The translations under genes and the position numbers were made by a program. Positions 1-7,920 of a stretch of 64,000 nucleotides of DNA are shown in pieces. Numbering within the stretch: position 1 is the stretch's first letter; every line of letters begins with the position of its first letter. The notes under the pieces are model-generated. The model worked only from the letters and a program-made list of their open reading frames with translations, was not told the origin of the DNA and did no database searches. Location: NCBI RefSeq assembly GCF_002077945.1, contig NZ_LVYD01000049.1:124001-188000 (forward strand). Direction: 5' to 3'. Source of the DNA: Niastella vici (lineage in GTDB: Bacteria; Bacteroidota; Bacteroidia; Chitinophagales; Chitinophagaceae).

Positions 1-793
1 AGATGGTGGTGAGCAGGTTGTATTCACCCGTCCAGTCGTCTTTTGGGTTTAATTCCATCACGATCACTTTCAGGTTGGGGAATCTTTTATTCACCGGCAA
101 CAAACCGTAATCACCTTCTTTAAAACGGCTGTTCCAGTCTGGGGCTTTTTTGAGGTTGTTGATGATCTGGGCGCAGGAAGTGTAGCGGTTGTTGCGCGAA
201 GCGCGGCCGTTCAGGCTTTCAAAATCCATATACCCGTCGGTAATGATGAAAAGGGTGTTTTGCGCATCCTTTTCCAGGTCATCCTGCAGGTCTTCATTAA
301 AATACTTCCAGATGTCGGCGCCCGCATAAGAAGTGCTGTTATTGCTGATCACTGCTTTTTTATAGATCTGCGGCAACAGGGTGTTGAAGTTCTTTTCTGT
401 TTCTTCCAGCATCTTGGCCTTTTGTTCGGGCTGGGCCGAGGCCAGTTGCAGACGCAGGTTGCCGGCCATGTCATACACCTCGTTCGATGTAGTTCGCTGT
501 GGAGCTACCATCAGCTTCAGTTTATCATTAACGGTGAAGTATAACCTGGTGGGATCTTTTGCGTTCAGCTTTGATTTAAAAGCGGCGTAGATCGATTGAA
601 TGACCTGTATATCCTTTGGAACCTGTTGCTGGTTGTTAGCAAGGATGCGGTCGCTCAAATCGAGCAACATGATATAATTGTCTTTAGGCGGTGCGGAGCC
701 ATCTTTCTTGGCGTCCTTCACTGCCTCTTCGATTTCATTGCAGCCTGCCAGTGCCCAGGCGCACATGATTGTGATGATGAGGTAACGTGCCAT
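1..793 (-). CDS. vWA-like lipoprotein (3' end beyond window)
   Basis: The reading frame is open from an ATG at 793 to the left edge, so the C-terminus is missing. The N-terminus MARYLIITIMCAWALAGC is a lipoprotein signal peptide with lipobox LAGC, so the product is probably anchored in an envelope membrane. The next part resembles a von Willebrand factor A fold: a hydrophobic strand ending in LLDLSDR near residue 45 stands where the MIDAS motif DxSxS is expected, and LFIITDGYMDF near residue 180 matches the later ITDG strand. The second MIDAS serine is replaced by Arg, so metal binding may be altered. The gene lies about 30 bases downstream of the membrane/coiled-coil gene on the same strand and is probably cotranscribed with it. 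The fold call rests on motif reading; no specific function is recognised. Confidence 0.7.
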   Translation of the reverse strand, partial: MARYLIITIMCAWALAGCNEIEEAVKDAKKDGSAPPKDNYIMLLDLSDRILANNQQQVPKDIQVIQSIYAAFKSKLNAKDPTRLYFTVNDKLKLMVAPQRTTSNEVYDMAGNLRLQLASAQPEQKAKMLEETEKNFNTLLPQIYKKAVISNNSTSYAGADIWKYFNEDLQDDLEKDAQNTLFIITDGYMDFESLNGRASRNNRYTSCAQIINNLKKAPDWNSRFKEGDYGLLPVNKRFPNLKVIVMELNPKDDWTGEYNLLTTI

Positions 794-823
794 AACTCAA
801 GGATAAAGAAACCTATTAAAAAA

Positions 824-1390
824 TTATTTGAAATAAGACTCCTGGAACTCTTTCAGCTCTTTAATATAGGCGTCGGTCCTTTCGTTGATGAGCTTGATCT
901 GCTCTTCTCCTTTTTCGCGCCCGTATAAAGTAGCCAGGTAACCGTTCCAGCCGTCTCTGAAATAATTAATGTTCTTTTCAATAGCATCAACCGGCAGAAC
1001 CAGTCGGTCTTTTTCCTTGCTCAGGTCTTCCGCTCGTTGGGTTATCTGTTGCAGCTCCGTTTCATATAACATCCGTTTTTCTTCCAGTTGAAGGATCTCA
1101 TCCTGTAAACGATGTATACGTTTGTAGCGCAATTTCAGCTGGTTGCGTTTGCCCCATTCCATCTGCATTAAATAATACACAGAACTCCAGATGGCAAACA
1201 CGCCAAAACCCAAAAACAGCACCAGGTAAAAGCGTGAATCGCCGAATACCGGTACTATAAGCGTTTTAAATTCATCCCGGTTCAACTTGATCAGGATCTC
1301 ATTCACCGCGGTATGAACCTGAAGAGCGAGCAAAATGTCGCCAATAAAGACCAGGCTTAGCAATCCCCAAACAACTTTCTTGTATTTCAT
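824..1390 (-). CDS. Membrane coiled-coil protein, 3' fragment of a probably frameshifted gene
   Basis: As written this is 188 aa from ATG at 1390. It has a hydrophobic N-terminal segment (VVWGLLSLVFIGDILLALQV), a second one near residues 50-72 (FYLVLFLGFGVFAIWSSVYYL) and then a long charged coiled coil rich in Glu, Lys and Leu to about residue 125. The bases just upstream, 1391-1455, are also open in this frame and encode another hydrophobic stretch (PLIVFPTIFFALGTSIHLF). That stretch joins the upstream gene if a single base is added at the G run 1456-1461. I therefore think this is the C-terminal part of one 417-aa protein. Function is unknown; its lipoprotein neighbour suggests an envelope complex. 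Confidence 0.65.
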   Translation of the reverse strand: MKYKKVVWGLLSLVFIGDILLALQVHTAVNEILIKLNRDEFKTLIVPVFGDSRFYLVLFLGFGVFAIWSSVYYLMQMEWGKRNQLKLRYKRIHRLQDEILQLEEKRMLYETELQQITQRAEDLSKEKDRLVLPVDAIEKNINYFRDGWNGYLATLYGREKGEEQIKLINERTDAYIKELKEFQESYFK

Positions 1391-1452
1391 TCCTCTTTCG
1401 GAGAACAGATGGATCGATGTTCCCAGAGCAAAGAAAATAGTGGGGAATACGA

Positions 1453-2076
1453 TCAGGGGGGGTAATTAATGATAAGATAGACCAGTCTTCGAAGGCTGGG
1501 TAACAATTGTATGTTTAGCCTTCCTTCCTGGAAAAGGGTCATTGGATCTACACCATTCAACGCAAAATCTGCTACACTCATGTAAAAGTATAACAAGTAA
1601 AACGAAAGTGCAACTAAAAGGAACAATAAAAATAAAAAAGTGCCCCAACTGAAGCTGTTATATTGCATCTGCTGGCCGGGCGACCGAACATTATTTATCT
1701 CATCTAATTGATTCTTAAGCAAATTGATCTCAGCCTGTTTGGCCGGTACCAATCCCTTCGTTATATCGCGGCTGTTATGAATTTCATCGGCTTTGCTCCT
1801 GAACTCGTAATATTTCTCGAGTAAACCTTCGATCTGCTTCTGGATGCGGCCCTTGAGCTCTTCGGTTTTAGGAAGTAATCGTAGGGAGTCCTGCTCAGAT
1901 AGAATGGAACCGCTTCGTACTTTGTTCAACAGACCTTTATATGCTTCAATGCCTCCTTTATAAGTACCGGCCTGTTCAACGCCGTAAGCTCGCATGTCTT
2001 TTACGACAATGTTCGACAGATCAGGCATATGATACCTGTTGCTGTCAGCTAGTCTTGATTTGCCTGAAATGATCAC
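1453..2076 (-). CDS. Membrane protein, 5' fragment of a probably frameshifted gene
   Basis: This 207-aa frame starts at ATG 2076 and stops at TGA (1453-1455) directly after six C on the coding strand. Residues 1-130 are charged and probably helical (SILSEQDSLRLLPKTEELK, then LEKYYEFRSKADEIHNSRD). A strong membrane segment follows (GTFLFLLFLLVALSFYLLYF), then a soluble loop, and the end breaks off inside a new hydrophobic run (LVYLIINYPP). A protein ending in the middle of a membrane segment next to a second fragment that begins in one is the classic picture of a broken frame. No family is recognised. Transcription probably starts in 2077-2225 and also serves the two downstream genes. Confidence 0.65.
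   Translation of the reverse strand: MIISGKSRLADSNRYHMPDLSNIVVKDMRAYGVEQAGTYKGGIEAYKGLLNKVRSGSILSEQDSLRLLPKTEELKGRIQKQIEGLLEKYYEFRSKADEIHNSRDITKGLVPAKQAEINLLKNQLDEINNVRSPGQQMQYNSFSWGTFLFLLFLLVALSFYLLYFYMSVADFALNGVDPMTLFQEGRLNIQLLPSLRRLVYLIINYPP
1456..1461 (-). other. Homopolymer tract at probable frameshift site
   Basis: Six consecutive G on the plus strand (six C in the coding sense) sit immediately before the stop codon of the upstream fragment. Adding one C makes the frame run without interruption from 2076 to 824, giving 1254 bases or 418 codons including the stop. It may be a sequencing error, a true mutation, slippage during expression, or a phase-variable tract. Confidence 0.6.
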
Positions 2077-2252
2077 TGATTAACGGTGTGTTTTGAGGGT
2101 TATAGCTTCCAAATTTAATTTATTGTGTTGTTCAAATATTAGTATGTGCACACCCTGTGGATAAAAGCAGGCCGGGTTTGGGAATCGATTGCATAATATT
2201 TTGTGGGTCAGTGTTTTGACCGTTAGTGGCCTTTTCGTTAATTATAAACCAG

Positions 2253-2260
2253 TACCTTCG
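2253..2260 (+). promoter_or_regulatory. Possible -7 element of pruA
   Basis: TACCTTCG resembles the Bacteroidota -7 consensus TAnnTTTG and lies 22 bases before the pruA ATG. No convincing TTTG -33 box is seen at the right distance; the nearest is TTTT/TTTC around 2232. Position and short leader make it plausible only. Confidence 0.3.
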
Positions 2261-2282
2261 CAGCCTCAAAAACACATGCATT

Positions 2283-3914
2283 ATGGAATTCGGCTATTTT
2301 CATTATCCACTGCCGGCAAACGAACCTGTATTATCGTATGCACCCGGGTCGCCCGAAAAAAAGCGGCTTAAGGAAGTGCTCAAACAATTAAAACAGGAAC
2401 AGGCTGATGTACCTATGTATATTGGCGGACTGGAAGTGCGCACCAACAAAAAAGAAACCATTCACCCGCCTCATGAAATAAAACATGTACTGGGGCATTA
2501 TCATACCGGTGAAGAAAAGCACGTGAAGCAGGCCATTGAAGCGGCACTGGCTGCCCGTGAAAGCTGGGCCGCTATGAGCTGGGAAAGCCGGGCTCATATA
2601 TTCCTGAAAGCCGCCGATCTTATAGCTACGAAGTACCGCCCCTACATGAACGGTACTACCATGCTGGGCCAAAGCAAGAACGCTTACCAGGCTGAAATCG
2701 ACAGCGCCTGTGAGCTCATCGACTTCCTGCGTTTCAATGTTCATTTCCTCAGCGAAATATACCGTCAGCAACCTGTAAGCGCTGCCGGTGTGCATAACAG
2801 AATGGAGTATCGCCCGCTCGAAGGTTTTGTGCTGGCTGTTACCCCTTTCAACTTCACCGCTATTGGTGGTAACCTGCCCACTTCGGCTGCCATGTGTGGT
2901 AATGTAGTGGTATGGAAACCGGCCCACACGCAGGTATACTCTGCACAAATGTTCATGCGTATTTTAAAAGAAGCCGGGTTGCCCGATGGCGTTATAAATC
3001 TTATTTACGTTGATGGACCCGCGTTAGGTAAGGTGTGCTTCAGTCATCCCGATTTTGCCGGCGTGCATTTCACCGGTTCTACGGGCGTGTTCAATACCAT
3101 GTGGGAAACCATTGGAAGTAACATGCACAACTACCGCAGCTATCCGCGTATAGTAGGGGAAACAGGTGGAAAGGATTTTGTACTCGCACATAAAAGTGCT
3201 GATGTTGATCTACTGGTAACAGCTTTGTTACGCGGCGCCTTTGAATTTCAGGGACAGAAATGTTCGGCCGCATCACGCGCTTACATTCCATCGAACCTGG
3301 CTGAAGACGTAAAGAAAAAACTGATCGCCGGTATCGAAAGCTTCACCATGGGTTCGGTAGAGAACTTCAGCAATTTCATCAATGCGGTGATCGATGAAAA
3401 AAGTTTCGATAAAATTGAAGCGTATATCGAAAAAGCAAAGAACGATCCCAAAGCGGTAATATGGGCTGGTGGTAAATGCGATAAAACGGAAGGTTATTTT
3501 ATTCAGCCAACCGTTATTGAGGCCAAAGATCCCCTGTACGTTACCATGTGCGAAGAGATCTTCGGACCCGTGTTAACGGTGTATGTATACAATGCCGACA
3601 AGTTTGAAGATACGCTGGAGCTGGTGAACAAAACCTCCCCTTATGCCTTAACAGGATCGATCATAGCCCACGACAGGGCAGCGGTTGAACAGGCAACGGT
3701 TAAACTGCGCCATGCGGCCGGTAATTTTTATATCAATGACAAGCCAACCGGCGCCGTTGTTGGGCAACAACCTTTTGGCGGGGCCCGTGCCAGTGGCACC
3801 AACGACAAGGCAGGTTCAATACTCAACCTGTATCGCTGGCTCAGTGCAAGAACCATCAAGGAAACTTTTAATGCCCCGGTCGATTACCGCTATCCGTTCA
3901 TGGGAGAAGAATAG
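2283..3914 (+). CDS. pruA: L-glutamate gamma-semialdehyde dehydrogenase (1-pyrroline-5-carboxylate dehydrogenase)
   Basis: The 543-aa product belongs to the aldehyde dehydrogenase superfamily, P5CDH branch, which oxidises glutamate-5-semialdehyde to glutamate with NAD+ in the second step of proline catabolism. Visible marks are the NAD-binding region with HFTGSTGVF, the general-base motif GETGGKD, the catalytic cysteine in GQKCSAASR, and EEIFGPVLTVYVY near the C-terminus. Length and order fit the single-domain P5CDH family. I chose ATG 2283 (MEFGYFHYPLP) because the open frame upstream starts only with GTG at 2226, that start would overlap the likely promoter, and the added residues do not look like P5CDH. 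No proline dehydrogenase gene is nearby. Confidence 0.93.
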   Translation: MEFGYFHYPLPANEPVLSYAPGSPEKKRLKEVLKQLKQEQADVPMYIGGLEVRTNKKETIHPPHEIKHVLGHYHTGEEKHVKQAIEAALAARESWAAMSWESRAHIFLKAADLIATKYRPYMNGTTMLGQSKNAYQAEIDSACELIDFLRFNVHFLSEIYRQQPVSAAGVHNRMEYRPLEGFVLAVTPFNFTAIGGNLPTSAAMCGNVVVWKPAHTQVYSAQMFMRILKEAGLPDGVINLIYVDGPALGKVCFSHPDFAGVHFTGSTGVFNTMWETIGSNMHNYRSYPRIVGETGGKDFVLAHKSADVDLLVTALLRGAFEFQGQKCSAASRAYIPSNLAEDVKKKLIAGIESFTMGSVENFSNFINAVIDEKSFDKIEAYIEKAKNDPKAVIWAGGKCDKTEGYFIQPTVIEAKDPLYVTMCEEIFGPVLTVYVYNADKFEDTLELVNKTSPYALTGSIIAHDRAAVEQATVKLRHAAGNFYINDKPTGAVVGQQPFGGARASGTNDKAGSILNLYRWLSARTIKETFNAPVDYRYPFMGEE

Positions 3915-4009
3915 TTATTAAGTGCTTCCTTCAAAGTTTTTCAGTTCATGCCCGTCGCTTTAAACTATCAAACTTTGAACTTGATTTTTAGTTACTGAAT
4001 TTTCATTAT

Positions 4010-4048
4010 AAAAAAAGAGGCTTCTTTATAACAGGAAGCCTCTTTTTT
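4010..4048. terminator. Bidirectional intrinsic terminator
   Basis: An 8-bp stem GAGGCTTC/GAAGCCTC with a 10-base loop is flanked by an A run on the left and a T run on the right. It can stop both pruA and the convergent outer-membrane protein gene. Confidence 0.85.
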
Positions 4049-4070
4049 ATTGAAATTGTTTTACGTACAG

Positions 4071-4631
4071 TTATTTCTTCTTCATTTTACCACAGGGCCC
4101 TAAATGAACCTGGAAACCAATGCTAAGACCGAAGTTGTTTGCGCGGTCGCCGGCAGCATTTTCGTGCAGTTTTCCACCGTATGAATTATAATATAAAGCG
4201 AACTCAAGACCGGTATTGGGCGAAAGGAATAAAACGGGGCCAGCCATTATCTGGTAGTAGTTGCCTTTTAACTTGGTTGAACCATATTTCTCCTGACCGA
4301 AGCCATACGAGGCATCAGCAAATACATTCAACTTTTCAGCACCGGGCAAAAAGTAATAGCGTAAAAAAGGCGCAATGCCATATGTAACATAAGCGTCATC
4401 GGCACCTTTTTGTTTTGATCTTGAAAAATTGAGGCGTAAACCACCGGCAAAATTATTTATGAAAAAGTACCCAATGTTGGGGCTTACATTAAAGGTGAAC
4501 ACCTTATCGCTTCCCTGTTTATAAGCATTAAAACCGGCGTTACCACCGGCGAGGATCTGGCCCTGATTGATTTGGGCGAAAATTGAACTGGCAGTAACAA
4601 GTAATAAAGCAGCAAGCAGTAGTTTTTTCAT
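4071..4631 (-). CDS. Outer-membrane beta-barrel protein
   Basis: This is a 186-aa protein with a clear signal peptide, MKKLLLAALLLVTASSIFAQ, followed by alternating hydrophobic and polar strands with many Gly, Tyr and Phe (FNVSPNIGYFFINNFAGGL, YGIAPFLRYYFLPG, GLEFALYYNSYGG). This is the pattern of small OmpA/OmpX-like eight-stranded barrels (the OMP_b-brl family) common in Bacteroidota. The frame is open upstream to 4697, but the ATG at 4629-4631 directly precedes the signal peptide and is the better start. The mature protein ends in a short basic tail (GPCGKMKKK), unusual because many barrels end in an aromatic residue. Substrate or partner is not visible. Confidence 0.8.
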   Translation of the reverse strand: MKKLLLAALLLVTASSIFAQINQGQILAGGNAGFNAYKQGSDKVFTFNVSPNIGYFFINNFAGGLRLNFSRSKQKGADDAYVTYGIAPFLRYYFLPGAEKLNVFADASYGFGQEKYGSTKLKGNYYQIMAGPVLFLSPNTGLEFALYYNSYGGKLHENAAGDRANNFGLSIGFQVHLGPCGKMKKK

Positions 4632-5037
4632 TGTTTTAGTTTTACAAGTTGTGATAGGTTTTTTAACGGTCGCGAAAATAGAGGCCTCGGATATCAAAAA
4701 AAATTAATGTTCAACTATTTATGATTGTGATCAGGATGTTAAAATTTTTATTGATTAAACTCAATATTTATAGCCCGGTTAGCGTTTAGGGTACGTAAAG
4801 GACAAAATCAGACAAAGCCTTGTTGCATCCTGTAGCCAATACATGACGGCTCAGGTCATGTTAAAGGATGAAGGCGTTTCCAGGGAATATATATTATAAA
4901 GGTTTTGCTTAATGACGGTGTTTTAATGAAAGAACACCGGTAGGGGATGGCATTGTTAAAATGGCGAATGTTAGTAGTGGTTATTGGTTAAATTAACATT
5001 TCATCCCAAAAATTATTCAATTCATAGCGGATAGTAT

Positions 5038-5068
5038 TTTGTGTAATAACTTAGGTGTTATACATTTG
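5038..5068 (+). promoter_or_regulatory. Canonical Bacteroidota promoter
   Basis: TTTG at 5038-5041 and TACATTTG at 5061-5068 are separated by 19 bases, a full match to the TTTG-N19-21-TAnnTTTG housekeeping promoter of Bacteroidota. The start should be near 5074, giving a leader of about 100 nt before the TM2 gene. The remaining 4698-5037 shows no gene. Confidence 0.8.
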
Positions 5069-5110
5069 TTAATATACCTTATGCTATTGGAATAACGCCG
5101 AAATCCAAAA

Positions 5111-5179
5111 ATGACAGGCGGAGGATTGCTGAAAATCCTGAAGAGTAGGCACCAAAAACCCTTCAATCAATTATCATGA
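5111..5179 (+). CDS. Possible 22-codon upstream ORF
   Basis: ATG at 5111 opens a 22-codon frame (MTGGGLLKILK...) inside the leader of the TM2 gene. Its TGA stop (5177-5179) overlaps the ATG of that gene (5176-5178), the geometry of translational coupling. Nothing else supports it; it could be chance. Confidence 0.25.
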   Translation: MTGGGLLKILKSRHQKPFNQLS

Positions 5180-5664
5180 TGAAATGTTTAAAAGCATTAT
5201 CTGTTCTCTCTGTTCTCGCGATTTCATTTGTTCTTCTTACCTCTGCAGTACCTGCAGGTGACAATGCTGAAAAGCCTACAAAAATGCAACAGGCTACTTT
5301 AGCATTGGACAAAGCTTCTGCTGATGGTAAAGTTACCTATCAGGAAATTAAAAGTATAGCTGAAGACCTGAAGGGTAGCAAACTGTCTTTGAAAGAGAAA
5401 ATTGCTCTGAAATTATTCGGCAAAAAGATTGCTGAAAAAGCCACTTCTGCTCCAATGGGTGGTAAATCACAAGTTATTGCCTTGATCCTGGTATTGCTTG
5501 TAGGTGGATTAGGTATTCACCGTTTTTACCTGGGCTACACCTGGCAAGGTATTGTTCAATTGCTGACTTTTGGTGGTTGCGGTATCTGGGCCATTATCGA
5601 TTTGATCCGCATCATCACTGGCGATCTGAAACCAAAAGATGGCGAGTACGAAACTACCCTCTAA
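5176..5664 (+). CDS. TM2 domain-containing protein with signal peptide
   Basis: The 162-aa protein has an N-terminal export signal (ALSVLSVLAISFVLLTSAVPA), a charged middle part (residues about 30-95) and a C-terminal TM2 domain. That domain has two membrane helices joined by a short turn, with the hallmark GGLGIHRFYLGYTWQGI followed by GGCGIWAIIDLIRI. TM2 proteins are widespread in Bacteroidota and their role is poorly known. The start is ATG 5176; a second ATG follows at once at 5179. A strong canonical promoter and a long leader precede it, and a hairpin terminator follows, so it is probably transcribed alone with some read-through to the DUF2752 gene. Confidence 0.85.
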   Translation: MMKCLKALSVLSVLAISFVLLTSAVPAGDNAEKPTKMQQATLALDKASADGKVTYQEIKSIAEDLKGSKLSLKEKIALKLFGKKIAEKATSAPMGGKSQVIALILVLLVGGLGIHRFYLGYTWQGIVQLLTFGGCGIWAIIDLIRIITGDLKPKDGEYETTL

Positions 5665-5678
5665 TTAATTAATGAGAA

Positions 5679-5709
5679 AGGTTCCGGTGTTTTCACTGGA
5701 GCCTTTTTC
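5679..5709 (+). terminator. Intrinsic terminator
   Basis: An 11-bp stem AGGTTCCGGTG/CACTGGAGCCT (with two G-U pairs in RNA) and a TTTT loop is followed by TTTTTC. It ends the TM2 transcript. Confidence 0.75.
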
Positions 5710-5724
5710 TTTTCACCATTCCAC

Positions 5725-6063
5725 ATGAATTTCCGCTACTACTTTACGATAGCCAAGCTGGCGTTGATTGTTATCACTCCCATAGTGTTGTTATGTTTGC
5801 CAGGCGATTATTTTGATCACGGCGGCATATCCCTTTGTGTGTCGAAATTGTTGTTCCATCAGGAATGTCCAGCCTGTGGTATGACGAGGGCCTGCCAGCA
5901 CCTCATTCATTTCCAGTTTGAGGAAGCTTTCTCCTATAATATGATGTCGTTTATTGTCCTGCCTTTATTAGGTGTTGTATGGATACAATGGGGATTGAAG
6001 GAGTACAAGATCTTTAAAGCGCTTAATAAGAAAAGAGCTTCCTTAGCGGCAGGAGTGGCTTAA
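5725..6063 (+). CDS. DUF2752 family membrane protein
   Basis: This 112-aa protein has a hydrophobic first helix (LALIVITPIVLLCLPG), the family signature CPACGMTRACQHLI around residues 49-62, and a second helix (MMSFIVLPLLGVVWIQWG). The Cys-Pro-x-Cys-Gly-x-Thr-Arg motif identifies DUF2752, a family often found next to TM2 proteins in Bacteroidota; function is unknown. It starts 60 bases after the TM2 gene, beyond the terminator. The region after it (6064-6272) is pyrimidine-rich and holds heptamer repeats. Confidence 0.85.
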   Translation: MNFRYYFTIAKLALIVITPIVLLCLPGDYFDHGGISLCVSKLLFHQECPACGMTRACQHLIHFQFEEAFSYNMMSFIVLPLLGVVWIQWGLKEYKIFKALNKKRASLAAGVA

Positions 6064-6166
6064 AAGCAGGGGAAAGGAAATAGGAAGATCTCCTGTTTCC
6101 GGAACTCCCATGTAGCTTCAGCCTGTTTCCCAACTTTTCATTCTTTTTTCTTTATTTGTATTTCCT

Positions 6167-6196
6167 CTTACCTCATACTTCTTACTTCTTACTTCC
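6167..6196. repeat. Heptamer tandem repeat (TTACTTC type)
   Basis: Seven-base units CTCTTAC, CTCATAC, TTCTTAC, TTCTTAC, TTCCAAT run in exact 7-base phase just upstream of pyrR. The same word family is seen at 26231-26259. Confidence 0.6.
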
Positions 6197-6272
6197 AATC
6201 CCTTTCCCCTCATTAACTTTCTTCCTTCTACTAACTTACTTTTTCCTAATTTGGCCCTTCAAAATATTTTCG

Positions 6273-6794
6273 GTGAAGACGATTTTAAATGAACAGCAAC
6301 TGGCCATTATAATCCGGCGGCTTAGTCACCAGGTACTGGAGAATAATATCAATCTCGATAATACGGTTTTTATAGGCATTCAGCCCAGAGGCATTTTTGT
6401 GTCAGATCAAATGATCCAGGTGATCAGGCAGCTCGCTTCGCCCGAAAAAGTGCAGTATGGCAGGCTGGATATCACTTTTTACCGCGACGATGTGCGCAAT
6501 AACATTCATGTACCCAATCAAACCGATATTCCCTTCAGCGTAGAAAATAAGAACGTGGTGCTCATCGATGACGTATTGTACACGGGCCGTACCATCAGGG
6601 CCGCCCTGGATGCCCTGCTCGATTTTGGCCGGCCCGCCAAAGTAGAGCTGTGTGTGCTTATCGACCGCCGTTTTAGCCGGGAATTGCCTATTCAGCCCGA
6701 TTATACCGGCCGGTCAATTGACTCCATCGTGTCGCAAAAAGTAAAGGTTTTCTGGAAAGAACGCGATGGGAAAGAAGAAGTTGTGCTTTTATAA
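6273..6794 (+). CDS. pyrR: PyrR-like uracil phosphoribosyltransferase / pyr regulator
   Basis: The 173-aa product belongs to the phosphoribosyltransferase family and matches PyrR: an N-terminal TILNEQQLAIIIRRLSHQ, a GIQPRGIF segment, TFYRDDVR, and the PRPP-binding loop VVLIDDVLYTGRTIRAALDAL near residues 94-114. PyrR converts uracil and PRPP to UMP and in Bacillus binds pyr mRNA. I use GTG 6273 as start because the open frame upstream to 6156 consists of pyrimidine-repeat translation rich in Phe, Leu and Pro. pyrB follows 81 bases downstream, which fits a pyr regulatory role, but I see no PyrR-type attenuator hairpin between them, so RNA-binding function is only inferred. Confidence 0.85.
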   Translation: MKTILNEQQLAIIIRRLSHQVLENNINLDNTVFIGIQPRGIFVSDQMIQVIRQLASPEKVQYGRLDITFYRDDVRNNIHVPNQTDIPFSVENKNVVLIDDVLYTGRTIRAALDALLDFGRPAKVELCVLIDRRFSRELPIQPDYTGRSIDSIVSQKVKVFWKERDGKEEVVLL

Positions 6795-6875
6795 GTTTCT
6801 GATTTGTAACGCGCCCGCGCGCAAGAAAAAGTAACAGACAACTAATTTATTTTTCCCTTAATTTCGCTGCTTGAA

Positions 6876-7808
6876 ATGCAACTTTCAGTTAAACATCTGC
6901 TCGGTATACGGGATCTCACCCGTCAGGACATTCAGATTATTTTAGATACTGCCACTCAATTCAAGGAAGTTTTACAACGGCCTGTCAAGAAAGTTCCTTC
7001 TTTACGGGATGTAACCATCGTGAATTTATTTTTCGAGAATTCAACCCGTACCAGGATCTCTTTTGAACTGGCTGAAAAACGCCTGAGTGCAGATTCCATT
7101 AATTTTACGGCCAGCGCTTCTTCCGTGTCAAAGGGGGAGACCCTGCTGGATACCGTGAATAATATTTTGTCAATGAAAGTAGATATGGTGGTAATGCGGC
7201 ACAGTGCCAGCGGCGCCCCCCACTTTCTGGCAAAACATATTCCGGCCGCTATCGTAAATGCAGGGGATGGCATCAATGAACACCCCACACAGGGTTTGCT
7301 CGATGCGTTCTCCATGCGCGAGAAACTGGGCCGGCTCGAAGGCCTTAAAGTGGCCATCATTGGCGATATTATGCATTCGCGGGTGGCCATGAGCAATATT
7401 TATCTGCTTAAGAAAATGGGGGCCGAAGTAACAGTGGCAGGGCCGCCAACACTTATTCCCAAATACATTCAGGAAGCTTTTGATATCAGGGTTGAATACA
7501 ACCTGAAAAAGGCCCTGCAATGGTGCGATGTGGCCAATGTACTGCGCATTCAGCTCGAAAGGCAGAACCAGGTATTGTTCTCCTCACTGCGCGAGTACAG
7601 CCTGGCCTACGGCATCAATAAACAGCTGCTCGACAGCCTCGATAAAAAGATCGTGATCATGCACCCCGGACCCATTAACAGGGGCGTGGAACTCGACAGC
7701 GATGCAGCCGACAGCAACCAGAGCATCATTTTACAACAGGTAGAAAACGGGGTGGCAGTGCGTATGGCGGTATTGTACCTGCTATCGGGCGGACGGGAAT
7801 TGAGTTAG
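6876..7808 (+). CDS. pyrB: Aspartate carbamoyltransferase catalytic subunit
   Basis: The 310-aa protein condenses aspartate with carbamoyl phosphate in the committed step of pyrimidine synthesis. Carbamoyl-phosphate binding residues are visible in FFENSTRTRISFELA (residues about 52-66), with further motifs SKGETLLDT, HPTQGLLDAF and the C-terminal MHPGPINRGVELD. Length is typical of catalytic chains. No pyrI regulatory subunit is adjacent. The gene follows pyrR and precedes coaD on the same strand; a TAATTTCG element at 6859-6866 could be its own -7 box. A heptamer-repeat hairpin begins 3 bases after the stop codon. Confidence 0.95.
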   Translation: MQLSVKHLLGIRDLTRQDIQIILDTATQFKEVLQRPVKKVPSLRDVTIVNLFFENSTRTRISFELAEKRLSADSINFTASASSVSKGETLLDTVNNILSMKVDMVVMRHSASGAPHFLAKHIPAAIVNAGDGINEHPTQGLLDAFSMREKLGRLEGLKVAIIGDIMHSRVAMSNIYLLKKMGAEVTVAGPPTLIPKYIQEAFDIRVEYNLKKALQWCDVANVLRIQLERQNQVLFSSLREYSLAYGINKQLLDSLDKKIVIMHPGPINRGVELDSDAADSNQSIILQQVENGVAVRMAVLYLLSGGRELS

Positions 7809-7810
7809 TT

Positions 7811-7863
7811 TCAGGTTACAGGTTTCAAGGAATACCTGTAACATGCAACCTGAAACCTGTAAC
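7811..7863. repeat. Heptamer repeat hairpin (CAGGTTA/CCTGTAA type)
   Basis: The left arm reads CAGGTTA, CAGGTTT, CAAGG; the right arm reads CCTGTAA, CATGCAA, CCTGAAA, CCTGTAA. Both arms keep a 7-base period and are complementary, so they can form a hairpin around AATA. Related words occur at 33191-33262 and 56033-56091. Confidence 0.7.
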
Positions 7864-7920
7864 GGTTTCTTATGAACTGAAAAGTATCTCTCTTTCAATC
7901 ACGTACTTTAATATTAACGC

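Noticed and set aside
6156-6272. N-terminal extension of pyrR from ATG 6156
   Set aside because: The added residues come from pyrimidine-rich repeat DNA and do not fit PyrR; GTG 6273 matches the family start.
6795-6875. PyrR-type attenuator between pyrR and pyrB
   Set aside because: No terminator/antiterminator pair or PyrR-binding loop could be drawn.
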